DNA of 64,000 nt from Clostridium sp. OM02-18AC (GTDB lineage: Bacteria > Bacillota > Clostridia > Lachnospirales > Lachnospiraceae), in assembly GCF_003481825.1 (NCBI RefSeq), contig NZ_QULW01000018.1, forward strand, positions 1 through 64,000, in the 5' to 3' direction. The notes below the pieces were generated by a model, which was not told the origin of the DNA, made no database searches, and worked only from the letters and a program-made list of their open reading frames with translations. Positions within the stretch are counted from its first letter, which is position 1. Each line of letters starts with the position of its first letter. Both the position numbers and the translations under genes were made by a program. Shown piece after piece: positions 27,075 through 35,822 of this stretch.

Positions 27075-27109
27075 GAAAAAAGAGATCTGTTTAACAGGTC
27101 TCTTTTTTG
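27075..27109 (+). terminator. terminator after the esterase gene
   Basis: AAAAAAGAGA pairs with TCTCTTTTTT around a CTG/CAG stem. Confidence 0.8.
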
Positions 27110-27151
27110 TTATAATGGAAATATACAAGTAAGGAAGGAAATCTAAAAAAC

Positions 27152-28054
27152 ATGAAATTACAGGATATGGAAATGTTTCTTGTGATGGTTCAGGAAGAAA
27201 GTTTGAATAGAGCAGCGGAAAAGAGTTATATGACAGAGGCGGCGGTAAGTCAGCAATTAAAAAAGATAGAGCAGGAACTGGGATGTAGTTTATTTTATCG
27301 GTCAAAAGGGAAAAAACTGGAGCTTTCGGAAGCAGGCACTTCTTTCAAAAAAACATCGGAAGTAATTTTGAATGAGTATCATACATTTTTGAATGAATTG
27401 AAAAACAATAAAGGATTACAAATTGGTGTTTCCATTCGGCAGGCAGAAATGGCAGTGAAAGCATTAAAAAGTATGGCAGAAGATTTTTCATCGTTGCGCT
27501 ATTGTTTTATCGAAACAGGGCACATGGAACGGGAAGAAATGGTTAGAACGGAAAAACTGGATCTTGCGTTTACAAGTCTGCCGATGGAAAGTAATGGCTT
27601 GGGGTATACGATTGTACATAAAATACCGATAGGAGTTTATCTTGCAAAAAATAGTTTGCTGAGAGATTTTTCTTACAAAAAAGCAGGGAGGAGGTATTCT
27701 TATGTGGCAGCTAATATGTTAAATCAGGAACCGTTGATGCTGCCAGGGCTGTCTATGCCGCATCAACGAACACTTGCGCTTCAGATTTTGAAGAAATATC
27801 AAATTAAGGCTGATATTAAGGGTACTTTTGAGACTTTGACGTATGGGAGAATTGTGGCAGAGGAAGGAATTTGCAGTTCTATTTCTATATTGACGAGCGA
27901 CATTCAGGAGATTCCAGAAAATTTCTATTTGATTGATGGATGTGACATTACATATGATATGGCAGTTATATACCGTAGAGAAAGAAGAATGGATCCAGAT
28001 ATTCTCAAGATTATAAAACATTTTAAGGATTATTTTTCTAATGCCCGTTTTTAG
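27152..28054 (+). CDS. LysR family transcriptional regulator (AT-rich insert)
   Basis: This 300-residue LTTR has an HTH at about residues 15-40 (ESLNRAAEKSYMTEAAVSQQLKKIE) and a divergent effector domain. AAGGAAGG lies before the ATG. Base composition matches the permease and esterase upstream and differs from the GC-richer LysR genes elsewhere. It likely regulates the permease-esterase pair, although it is placed downstream of them rather than divergent. Confidence 0.85.
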   Translation: MKLQDMEMFLVMVQEESLNRAAEKSYMTEAAVSQQLKKIEQELGCSLFYRSKGKKLELSEAGTSFKKTSEVILNEYHTFLNELKNNKGLQIGVSIRQAEMAVKALKSMAEDFSSLRYCFIETGHMEREEMVRTEKLDLAFTSLPMESNGLGYTIVHKIPIGVYLAKNSLLRDFSYKKAGRRYSYVAANMLNQEPLMLPGLSMPHQRTLALQILKKYQIKADIKGTFETLTYGRIVAEEGICSSISILTSDIQEIPENFYLIDGCDITYDMAVIYRRERRMDPDILKIIKHFKDYFSNARF

Positions 28055-28087
28055 GGGTTACAATTTGTGCATTCCTACATTTAAACA

Positions 28088-28140
28088 TATATAGAAAAAA
28101 TCGTATAAAGTACATGTAAAAACATGTATATGCCGAATAA
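28088..28140 (+). promoter_or_regulatory. LysR-type operator, class B copy 2
   Basis: TATAGAAAAA and ATGTAAAA-n-CATGTAT align without gaps with 29376-29415. A perfect palindrome, ACATGT-AAAA-ACATGT, spans 28112-28127. It lies upstream of the 2-hydroxycarboxylate transporter gene. Confidence 0.55.
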
Positions 28141-28212
28141 CCAGCAATCGGTTAGTATAAACATATGAGCTGCAGCACATGTACGATAATATGAAAAAGT
28201 GAGGGTATTGGG

Positions 28213-29250
28213 ATGGAGCTATTAAAGAAACGCTATTATGGAATGCCAATATGGATGATTGCGATTTGCCTGTTTCTGATTTATGGGGCCATTTATCTTG
28301 GTTTGCTTCCGGATCAGGACATGTTATCCATTATTACGATCATGTTTGCTGGTGGCTTGGTACTGTATGAGATTGGTGAGCATCTTCCGATATGGAAAGA
28401 TTTCCTTGGCGGAGGAGCAGTTATGGCTTTTTTCGGAGCTGCTGTATTGGAGTATTTCCAGATCCTTCCGGCAAAATATGCAGATGCAATTACTTTCTAT
28501 TATGATGATTTTGGCTTTCAGACAGTATTTATCACGTTGCTGATTGTGTCTGCAGTACTTGCGGTAAACAGAAAACAGCTTGTTAAAGCATTTAGCGGAT
28601 ATATACCTGCCATTCTTGGAGGTATTGCTGCAGCGATTTTATTTGGTATTTTAGGTGGTCTGATCTGCGGGATCAATTTGAAAGATATTGTTGCATATTA
28701 TGTACTTCCAACTATGGGTGGTTTGTTGCTGGCCGGAGCGGTGTTTGTAGTATCCCGTGTATTTTCCAAGAATATCCTGCCGGCAATTGGTCCGGTATCT
28801 TTGCACATGTACGCTTATATGGTAGTGTTTACAGCAATCCTGAATATTGCCAATGTGATTCCGGTAGAAATCAAAGAGGGTGTGAAACGTCTCTCCAATT
28901 TCTTTACAAAGCCGCTTATGTGCTATTGCATGTTTGGTATCGGTGTTGCATTTACAGATCTTGCGGATTTTCTTGCAGTATTAAACTGGCAGACCCTGTT
29001 GATCAGTGCCATGGTTGTTCTTGGTGCAATCATTGGTTCTGGCACAATTGGTATGTTGTTTGAATTTAATTTTGTAGAATCTGCGATCACAGCTGGACTT
29101 TGTATGGCAAACCGGGGTGGCTCCGGAGATTTGCAGGTTCTTGGAGCTGGAAAAAGAATGAATTTGATGAGCTATGCACAGATTTCCTCTCGTATTGGAG
29201 GTGCAATCATATTACTTTTGGGCAGTGTAATTTTTGGCTTTATGGCATAG
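28213..29250 (+). CDS. 2-hydroxycarboxylate transporter (CitS-type) with internal deletion
   Basis: The 345-residue product is a 2-HCT family member. Family proteins are about 430-450 residues, and comparison with the paralogue at 36284 shows that about 85 residues are missing between VLPTMGG and LLLAGAVFVVS. That segment contains the first of the two Gly-rich re-entrant loop motifs. The second (NRGGSGDLQVLGAGKRMN) is intact. The deletion keeps the frame. The start has a GAGGG ribosome site 7 bases upstream and the class B operator further up. An inactive or altered transporter is the likely result, since both loops are thought to be needed for the translocation path. Confidence 0.78.
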   Translation: MELLKKRYYGMPIWMIAICLFLIYGAIYLGLLPDQDMLSIITIMFAGGLVLYEIGEHLPIWKDFLGGGAVMAFFGAAVLEYFQILPAKYADAITFYYDDFGFQTVFITLLIVSAVLAVNRKQLVKAFSGYIPAILGGIAAAILFGILGGLICGINLKDIVAYYVLPTMGGLLLAGAVFVVSRVFSKNILPAIGPVSLHMYAYMVVFTAILNIANVIPVEIKEGVKRLSNFFTKPLMCYCMFGIGVAFTDLADFLAVLNWQTLLISAMVVLGAIIGSGTIGMLFEFNFVESAITAGLCMANRGGSGDLQVLGAGKRMNLMSYAQISSRIGGAIILLLGSVIFGFMA

Positions 29251-29298
29251 CTGGAAAGAAGCGGTGTTTCTGCAGATAATTGCATTTTTGAAAACGAG

Positions 29299-29334
29299 AA
29301 AAGAAGTGATCTTGGATGATTGCTTCTTTTTTTG
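29299..29334 (+). terminator. terminator after 2-HCT gene
   Basis: AAAAGAAG pairs with CTTCTTTT with a wobble-containing inner stem and a T-run. Confidence 0.7.
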
Positions 29335-29375
29335 TGGCAATGCGCCATGAGTGTTCTCGAACATGTCATCTCATT

Positions 29376-29435
29376 ATAGAAAAAAGTATATAGAAACTAT
29401 GTAAAATCATGTATTTTACTTATGATAATCCATGC
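29376..29435 (+). promoter_or_regulatory. LysR-type promoter/operator, class B copy 3
   Basis: Its left half matches 28088-28128 and its right half (ATGTATTTTACTTATGATAA) matches 3084-3103. TATGAT can be the -10. It drives cassette B. Confidence 0.6.
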
Positions 29436-29471
29436 GTTACAATCAAATCATAAAACGGAAGGGGAATACAC

Positions 29472-30116
29472 ATGGATACTTTGATAAAAAAAACACAATT
29501 CACCCGTCCGCCGAAAGACCTGATCGAACGGCTGCGGGCATTTACCACTCCGGAACTTTGCGACGGGGCGGGATTATATCATTCCATGGATTACCGGATC
29601 AAACCCTGGATCGGCAGAAAGAAGATCGTGGGTCCGGCGGTAACGGTCGATGTGCCAAGTGGAGAAGGAAGTATCGTCGCAGATGCAATCCTTGCGCTGG
29701 AAGAAGGAGACGTGCTGGTTATTGCAGGGAAAGGCAACTGCGACTGTTCCTACTGGGGAGATCACCGGAGTATTTGCGCGAACCTTATGAAAGCAGAGGG
29801 CGTGGTGATCGATGGTGCTTTCCGGGATCTGGAAGGATGTGAGGAAGCAGGCTTTCCGGTCTATGCGAAAGGTCTAACCTGTGGTACAGCGGCAAAAAGC
29901 GGGGCAGGAGCCATCAACGTTCCGGTCAGCTGTGGAGGCGTCTGCGTAAGACCGGGTGATATTGTGATCGGGGATGTCAATGGTGTCTGTGTGCTTACCC
30001 GGGAAGAGGCGGAGGGTGTTATAGAACGCGCATTGAAAAAGATAGAAAACCAGCGCTATACCATCGCTGAGATGGAGCGTACCGGTGAGGTTTATACAAA
30101 ATTGTTGAAAAAATAA
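29472..30116 (+). CDS. RraA-family protein, HMG/CHA aldolase-like
   Basis: The 214-residue protein has the RraA/dimethylmenaquinone-methyltransferase-like fold. Asp97, Arg118, Asp119 and Glu124 fit the D-x20-R-D-x2-4-E/D pattern that, as I recall, marks 4-hydroxy-4-methyl-2-oxoglutarate / 4-carboxy-4-hydroxy-2-oxoadipate aldolases and is not kept in RNase-E-inhibitor RraA proteins. Such aldolases release pyruvate from a 4-hydroxy-2-oxo acid with a divalent metal. The gene leads an operon with an aconitase, a PrpF isomerase and a YbhJ-type hydratase, which supports an aldolase role. AGGGGA precedes the ATG. The exact substrate is open. Confidence 0.8.
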   Translation: MDTLIKKTQFTRPPKDLIERLRAFTTPELCDGAGLYHSMDYRIKPWIGRKKIVGPAVTVDVPSGEGSIVADAILALEEGDVLVIAGKGNCDCSYWGDHRSICANLMKAEGVVIDGAFRDLEGCEEAGFPVYAKGLTCGTAAKSGAGAINVPVSCGGVCVRPGDIVIGDVNGVCVLTREEAEGVIERALKKIENQRYTIAEMERTGEVYTKLLKK

Positions 30117-30146
30117 AAGCAAACAGAGAAAAAGGAGCGTATTCAC

Positions 30147-32117
30147 ATGGGAATGAACATTACAAAAAAGATTCTTTCTGCACATCTTGCGGCACCTTCT
30201 GAGATGAAGCCGGGAGAGGAAATCCTTCTGAAGGTGGATCAGACTCTGACCCACGATATCAACGCGGTTATGACTTATCTGGCATTTGAGCAGGTTGGTC
30301 TGGACCGCATCCGTACAGAATGCAGTGTCAGCTATCTGGACCACAACCTGTTATATCTGGATAACAAGACTCCAGACGACCATATTTACCTGCAGTCTGT
30401 CGCAAAACGCTATGGTGTTCATGTTTCCAGACAGGGAAACGGAATCTGCCACGCAGTACAGGTCGCACGGTTTGGTGTTCCCGGAAAGCTGTTAATGGGC
30501 GGCGACAGTCATACTCCGCATGGCGGCTCGATCGGCATGCTTTGCATTGGCGTGGGCGGCATGGACGTGGCAACTGCGATGACTGGTGTTCCGATGCATC
30601 TGAAAATGCCGCAGATCATCAGGGTGAATCTGACTGGCCATCTGCAGCCGGGCTGTAATGCAAAAGAGGTAATCCTGGAAATGCTGCGCCGCGTTGGTAT
30701 TAAGGGTGGTCTTGGCAAGGTATTTGAGTATGTCGGACCGGGCGCTGCAACCTTAAGCGTTTCGGAACGTGCCAGCATCACCAACATGGGGGCAGAGATG
30801 GGGGCAACTACTTCGATCTTCCCGGCAGATGAGCGTGTACGTGAGTTTTTGAGAGCGGAGCAAAGAGAAAAAGACTTTACAGAAATCCTTCCGGATGAGG
30901 ATGCGGAGTATGACGGTGAGATGGAGCTGAACTTAAGCGAGCTCGTTCCGCTTTGCGCATGCCCGCATCAGCCGGACAATGTGATCCCGTTAAAGGATGT
31001 GGAAAAGAAAAAAGTACAGCAGGTATTTATTGGAAGCTGTACCAACTCCAGCTATTCGGATATCGCGAAAGCAGCACTGGTATTCAAAGGCAGACATGTG
31101 CATGAGGATGTGAGCTGTACCTGCGCAATTTCTTCCAAGCAGATTTACAAACTTCTGATGCGGGATGGCTATATCGATATCCTTCTGGATGCAGGGGTAA
31201 GACTTCTGGAGCTTGCCTGCGGACCGTGCTGCGCCATCGGTCAGTCACCGGCTACCAAAGGTGTGGCCGTTCGTACCTCAAACCGGAACTTTAAAGGCCG
31301 TGCAGGCAATCCGACGGCAGAAATTTATCTGGTGAGCCCGGAGAGTGCGGCTGCAACCGCGATTACCGGTACCTTTGCAAGTGCAGAGGATATTCTTGGA
31401 AGTGATCTGTCCGTATTGGCAGAAGTGAAAGAGCCGGCAGAGTTCCCGGTAGACGATTCCATGATTATCGAACCGCTTCCGGAAGAAGAAGCAAAGAAGG
31501 TCGAGATTGTGCGCGGCCCGAACATTCAGCCGCTCCCGGTCCCGGACGCTCCGGAACAGTATTTAAAGGCACAGATCAGCTTAAAGACGGTAGATAACAT
31601 TACGACCGACGATATCACCCCGGCCAGCGCGGAGTTTTCGAGTATGCGTTCCAATATTCCGCTCATGAGCCAGTATTGCTACCACCGCTACGATCCGGAG
31701 TTTGCAGCACGCGCGAAAGCCATGGGCAGGAGCATTATCATCGGCGGTGAAAACTATGGTCAGGGATCTTCCCGCGAGCATGCTGCCATTAACCCGATGT
31801 ATCTGGGGGTCAAAATGGTGATTGCAAAGAGTATTGCCCGCATCCACAAAGGAAATCTGATCAACCACGGCATCATCCCAATGGTATTTGCGGATCCTGC
31901 AGATTACGACAAACTGGATCTGCTGGATGAGCTGGAGGTTGAAGGTCTCCTTGATCAGATGAAAACGAGAGAAGTAACCATCAAAGACCTGACAAAGGGG
32001 ATTTCTTTCAAGGCAAAGCTGGAGCTTTCGGATAATGAGCTGGAGGTAATCCTTTCCGGAGGCCAGCTGCGTCACCTTCAAAAGCAGTTAAAAGAAATGG
32101 AAACTGCAAAAAAATAG
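30147..32117 (+). CDS. aconitase-family hydratase (cassette B)
   Basis: The 656-residue protein is a single-chain aconitase/isopropylmalate-isomerase type enzyme. Iron-sulfur ligands are Cys298 (GSCTNSS), Cys358 and Cys361 (CGPC). The swivel domain carries GSSREHAA at about 540. GGDSHTPHGGSIG at about 117-129 is the standard aconitase substrate region. It should isomerise a hydroxy-tricarboxylate by dehydration and rehydration. It could be the cell's citrate/isocitrate aconitase, but its position in an operon with an aldolase and PrpF suggests a dedicated homologue. An AAAGGAG site precedes the ATG and it begins 30 bases after the aldolase gene. Confidence 0.87.
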   Translation: MGMNITKKILSAHLAAPSEMKPGEEILLKVDQTLTHDINAVMTYLAFEQVGLDRIRTECSVSYLDHNLLYLDNKTPDDHIYLQSVAKRYGVHVSRQGNGICHAVQVARFGVPGKLLMGGDSHTPHGGSIGMLCIGVGGMDVATAMTGVPMHLKMPQIIRVNLTGHLQPGCNAKEVILEMLRRVGIKGGLGKVFEYVGPGAATLSVSERASITNMGAEMGATTSIFPADERVREFLRAEQREKDFTEILPDEDAEYDGEMELNLSELVPLCACPHQPDNVIPLKDVEKKKVQQVFIGSCTNSSYSDIAKAALVFKGRHVHEDVSCTCAISSKQIYKLLMRDGYIDILLDAGVRLLELACGPCCAIGQSPATKGVAVRTSNRNFKGRAGNPTAEIYLVSPESAAATAITGTFASAEDILGSDLSVLAEVKEPAEFPVDDSMIIEPLPEEEAKKVEIVRGPNIQPLPVPDAPEQYLKAQISLKTVDNITTDDITPASAEFSSMRSNIPLMSQYCYHRYDPEFAARAKAMGRSIIIGGENYGQGSSREHAAINPMYLGVKMVIAKSIARIHKGNLINHGIIPMVFADPADYDKLDLLDELEVEGLLDQMKTREVTIKDLTKGISFKAKLELSDNELEVILSGGQLRHLQKQLKEMETAKK

Positions 32118-32152
32118 GGAAATGTCAGAACAAAAAGAAAGGAATGGTCAGT

Positions 32153-33292
32153 ATGAGAACTTTTAAAACGGTATTTATGCGTGGCGGCACCAGTAAGGGT
32201 TGTATGTTTCATAAAGAGGATCTTCCGGAAAACCGGGATGAGTGGGACAGCATTTTTCTTCAGGCCATGGGTGACCCGGATCCAAAACAGATTGACGGGC
32301 TTGGCGGAACGGTTTCTTCTAATAATAAGATTGTAATCGTCTGGAAGAGTGAGGAGCCGGGGATTGATGTAGAGTATCTGGTGGGACAGGTCATTGTTGG
32401 AAAGAGTCAGGTGGATTATAAGTCTAACTGCGGAAATATGACCGCGGCAGTTGGTCCGTATGCGGTAGAAGAGGGGATGGTTGCCATTACCGAGCCGGTG
32501 ACCACGGTCCACATGTTAAACCGGAATACAGATAAATACATTGATGTGACGGTTCCGATCGATCCAGAGACAAAAACATTCGCCCAGGAAGGAGACTGTG
32601 CCATTGCAGGTGTGGATGGAACAGCAGCGGAATTGAATGTAAAATTTCTGAATCCGGCAGGAGCGAAGACTGGAAAGCTCCTTCCGACCGGGACCTGCGT
32701 AGAGACTTTGGAGATTCCTGATTTTGGTCCGGTCGAGGCCACCATTCTGGATGTGTCCAACCCCATGGTGCTGGTAAAGGCTGAGGATATCGGCATGACC
32801 GGTACGGAACTTCCGGAGGAAATAAACAGCAATCAGGAAGTTTGTGCGCTCCTGGAGAAGATCCGCGGTGTTGCCTGCTGCAAGATGGGCTTTGCAAAAG
32901 ATCTGCAGGATGCCACAAAGAACAGTCCGGCGGTGCCGAAGGTCGGCTTTGTGACGGTGCCGAAATCCTATACCGATATTGCCGGACAGCAGGTGAAGGC
33001 AGAGGATATGGATGTTTGTGCCCGTGTCATTTCGGTATTCAAATGCCATAAGGCATGTCCGCTGACTTCTGCAAGTGCCATCAGCGTGGCAGCAGCCATG
33101 AAGGGATCTGTAGTAGAGAAGGTGCTTCGCAGTTCTGGCAATGCGGGAAGTGTCCGTATCGGTCATCCGAGTGGTATCATGACGATGGTGCCGGAACTGA
33201 CAAAAGAACATGGAGAGCTGAAGCTTCCGAGTGTAGGGGTCCAGAGAACGGCACGCCGCATTATGGATGGAACATTGTATATCCGCAGGTAA
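32153..33292 (+). CDS. PrpF-family isomerase (cassette B)
   Basis: The 379-residue paralogue of the protein at 12265 has the same FMRGGTSKGCMFH N-terminus, NCGNMTAAVGPYA segment and RTARRIMDG C-terminus. The family performs proton shifts in unsaturated tricarboxylates, as in methylaconitate isomerisation or 4-oxalomesaconate tautomerisation. The ATG at 32153 was taken because AAAGGA lies about 9 bases before it; the ATG at 32144 would leave no spacing. It is followed by a stem-loop and then the YbhJ-type hydratase. Confidence 0.87.
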   Translation: MRTFKTVFMRGGTSKGCMFHKEDLPENRDEWDSIFLQAMGDPDPKQIDGLGGTVSSNNKIVIVWKSEEPGIDVEYLVGQVIVGKSQVDYKSNCGNMTAAVGPYAVEEGMVAITEPVTTVHMLNRNTDKYIDVTVPIDPETKTFAQEGDCAIAGVDGTAAELNVKFLNPAGAKTGKLLPTGTCVETLEIPDFGPVEATILDVSNPMVLVKAEDIGMTGTELPEEINSNQEVCALLEKIRGVACCKMGFAKDLQDATKNSPAVPKVGFVTVPKSYTDIAGQQVKAEDMDVCARVISVFKCHKACPLTSASAISVAAAMKGSVVEKVLRSSGNAGSVRIGHPSGIMTMVPELTKEHGELKLPSVGVQRTARRIMDGTLYIRR

Positions 33293-33318
33293 ATGAAAAT
33301 GCGATGAATATTTGACAG

Positions 33319-33370
33319 ACTGCCGCAAGGTGTCCATGGTGGCATTTTGCGGCAGTTTCCTATTTTTTAT
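33319..33370 (+). terminator. stem-loop between PrpF and hydratase genes
   Basis: ACTGCCGCAA pairs with TTGCGGCAGT and a T-rich stretch follows. The next gene starts about 50 bases later on the same strand, so it may attenuate rather than end the operon. Confidence 0.65.
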
Positions 33371-33421
33371 AAAAGACATTTTGTGACAGACGCAAGATGT
33401 TCTGAATTGGAGGAGATTGAA

Positions 33422-35743
33422 ATGGTAAGATTAACCGGTCATGGAGTTGTGCTTACAGCTGACGGCAATTTTATAAAAGCAGGAAATGCAGCAGAACAGG
33501 CGGAAGGAAAAACAAAGACAATGGCATATGGAATCCTGAAAGCCCACAATCACAGCGGCAATATGGATCAGCTTCAGCTGAAATTTGATGCTCTGGTATC
33601 TCCAGATAATAACTATGTGAATATTTTACAGACAGCCCGGGCGAGCGGGATCCAAAAATTCCCGGTCCCGTATGTGCTTTCCAACTGTCACCATACACTC
33701 TGTGCGGTGGGCGGTACGATCAATGAGGATGACCATGTATTTGGCCTTGGAAATGTGAAGAAATACGGCGGCATTTTCGTTCCGCCGTACCGGGCAGTCC
33801 TTCATCAGTATATGCGGGAAATGATGGCTGGGTGCGGAAAGATGATCCTCGGGTCAGACAGTCATTCCCGTTATGGTGCCCTGGGTACGATGGGTATCGG
33901 AGAGGGCGGCGGTGAGGTGGCAAAACAGCTGCTTGGGCGCACTTATGATATTGCCTACCCGCCGGTGTTGGCTGTGAACCTGACCGGGACTCCAAGACCG
34001 GGCGTTGGTCCGCAGGATGTGGCGCTGGCCCTGATCGCGGCAACATTCCAGAATCATTTCAACAAAAATAAGGTGTTGGAGTTTGTGGGAGAGGGCATAC
34101 AAAATTTAAGCATGGAATACCGTATGGGAATCGATGTTATGACAACGGAGAGTGCAGCGCTTTCCAGTGTCTGGTGTACCGATGAAAAAACGGAAGAATT
34201 TCTGACCGGACACGGACGTGGCGATGCCTACCGGAAAATGCAGCCAGAGAGCGGAGCGTACTACGACGGTCTTATTGAGATTGACCTTTCCAGCGTGGAG
34301 TGCATGATCGCACTGCCGTTTCACCCAAGCAATGCCATGTCAATCCGCGAGTTCAAGGAACGGATGCCGGAAGTGATCAAAGAGGTGGAAGAAGCAGGAA
34401 ACAGGATCAAGGGAGACCATGGTGAGCCGTTTTCTATCCAGTCTCACTTGAAAAATGGGGAATTCTATGTAGACCAGGCACTTGTCAGTGGCTGTAGCGG
34501 CGGTCTGTTTGAAAATATTGTCGCTATGGCGGATATCCTAAAGGGGTATGGAATCCCGGGAAGCGGTCTGAATCTTGGCATGAATCCGGCCAGTCTCCCG
34601 GTCATGGCAGATCTGATGGAACAGGGGATTGCCGGGGAACTGGCAGTCAGTGGTGTAACTCTTCGTCCGTGCATTTGCGGTCCCTGCTTTGGCGTGACGG
34701 ATGTACCGGCAAACAACCAGGTCAGCATCCGCCACATGACCAGAAATTATCCGAACCGGGAAGGCTCAAAACCGGGACAGGGGCAGATGGCCTGTGCCTG
34801 CCTGATGGATGCCCGCTCGATTGCAGCAACTGTCCGGAATGGCGGAAGACTGACTGCAGCAACGGAACTGGATGTGGAGTACCGCAATTTAAAGCATCAT
34901 TTTGACCCGAAGATCTATGAAAACCAGGTGTTTGATAATTTTGGAAAAGGCGATGATTCCGTGGAACTGACGATGGGACCGAACATTGCAGATTGGCCGC
35001 AGATGCGACCGTTAACGAAACATCTGTTATTAAAAACAGCAGGTTCTTACCATGGATCGGTAACTACGGATGAACTGGTTCCATCCGGCGAGGCATCATC
35101 TTTCCGGTCCAATCCTGAAAAGATTTCTGAATATACCATGATCAGCCGCGATCCAGAGTACGTTGGCAGGGCCAAAGAAGTACGGAAACTGGAGCAAAGC
35201 CGGAGAGAGCAGATCTGCAAAGCGGAAACTTTGGCGGGAACAGGATCCGCTACAGAACAGAGAGATGCAGTACATACAGACGCAGTACATACAGGCGATG
35301 CAGCGTTTGACCATCTTCTGAAAAAGCTTACCGGTGAACTCCATTGCAGCGTTTCTGATATTACCCTTGGAAGCCTGATGGTCAGCGATCAGATTGGTGA
35401 TGGCTCGTCTAGGGAACAGGCAGCCAGCTGCCAGAAGGTTTTAGGTGGCTTTGCAAACCTTGCGAATGAGTATGCTACGAAACGATATCGTTCCAATCTG
35501 ATCAACTGGGGCATTCTGCCGCTCCGGACAGAGGAAGCGCTGGAAATTCCGGTGGGAAGCTATCTGCTGATCCGGAATGTGCGGGATGTGGTGGCTGCGT
35601 GCAAAAATCCAGTTACCGTACAGGTTCTGGATTCGGAAGCAGGAACGGTGCAGTCAGAAATCACATGCACACTGGATGCATTGACGGAGGAGGAACGAAA
35701 GATTCTGTTATCAGGTTGCCTGATCAATTATTACAGAGGCTAA
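33422..35743 (+). CDS. aconitase-family hydratase, YbhJ type (cassette B)
   Basis: The 773-residue paralogue of the 13437 protein has candidate cluster ligands Cys358 (SGCSGGLF), Cys419 and Cys422 (CGPC), and the swivel motif GSSREQAA at about 661. Compared with copy A it has a short extra insert near residue 605-625 containing a tandem D-A-V-H-T repeat. The ATG at 33422 follows GGAGGAG by 6 bases. It completes cassette B after PrpF and the aconitase. The two hydratases share most motifs but differ at the Ser after GS in the swivel motif, which may separate their substrates. Confidence 0.86.
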   Translation: MVRLTGHGVVLTADGNFIKAGNAAEQAEGKTKTMAYGILKAHNHSGNMDQLQLKFDALVSPDNNYVNILQTARASGIQKFPVPYVLSNCHHTLCAVGGTINEDDHVFGLGNVKKYGGIFVPPYRAVLHQYMREMMAGCGKMILGSDSHSRYGALGTMGIGEGGGEVAKQLLGRTYDIAYPPVLAVNLTGTPRPGVGPQDVALALIAATFQNHFNKNKVLEFVGEGIQNLSMEYRMGIDVMTTESAALSSVWCTDEKTEEFLTGHGRGDAYRKMQPESGAYYDGLIEIDLSSVECMIALPFHPSNAMSIREFKERMPEVIKEVEEAGNRIKGDHGEPFSIQSHLKNGEFYVDQALVSGCSGGLFENIVAMADILKGYGIPGSGLNLGMNPASLPVMADLMEQGIAGELAVSGVTLRPCICGPCFGVTDVPANNQVSIRHMTRNYPNREGSKPGQGQMACACLMDARSIAATVRNGGRLTAATELDVEYRNLKHHFDPKIYENQVFDNFGKGDDSVELTMGPNIADWPQMRPLTKHLLLKTAGSYHGSVTTDELVPSGEASSFRSNPEKISEYTMISRDPEYVGRAKEVRKLEQSRREQICKAETLAGTGSATEQRDAVHTDAVHTGDAAFDHLLKKLTGELHCSVSDITLGSLMVSDQIGDGSSREQAASCQKVLGGFANLANEYATKRYRSNLINWGILPLRTEEALEIPVGSYLLIRNVRDVVAACKNPVTVQVLDSEAGTVQSEITCTLDALTEEERKILLSGCLINYYRG

Positions 35744-35822
35744 AGAGGGAATGTAAGCCAGCTGTTACTGTCTGTAGAAGGAATAAACGGTAACGTGCAG
35801 GCAGAAGAAAAGGAGAAGCCGC

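Noticed and set aside
28112..28127. Palindrome ACATGT-AAAA-ACATGT considered as a mobile-element end or attachment site
   Set aside because: No matching copy flanks an element and no recombinase is present; similarity to the other LysR promoters is a better explanation.
23890..28210. AT-rich block considered as an insertion sequence or phage remnant
   Set aside because: There is no transposase, integrase, phage gene or terminal repeat; it carries ordinary metabolic genes.
33319..33370. Stem-loop taken as proof that the cassette B hydratase is outside the operon
   Set aside because: Gene order is the same PrpF-then-hydratase as in cassette A, and partial read-through is common; no separate convincing promoter was found.
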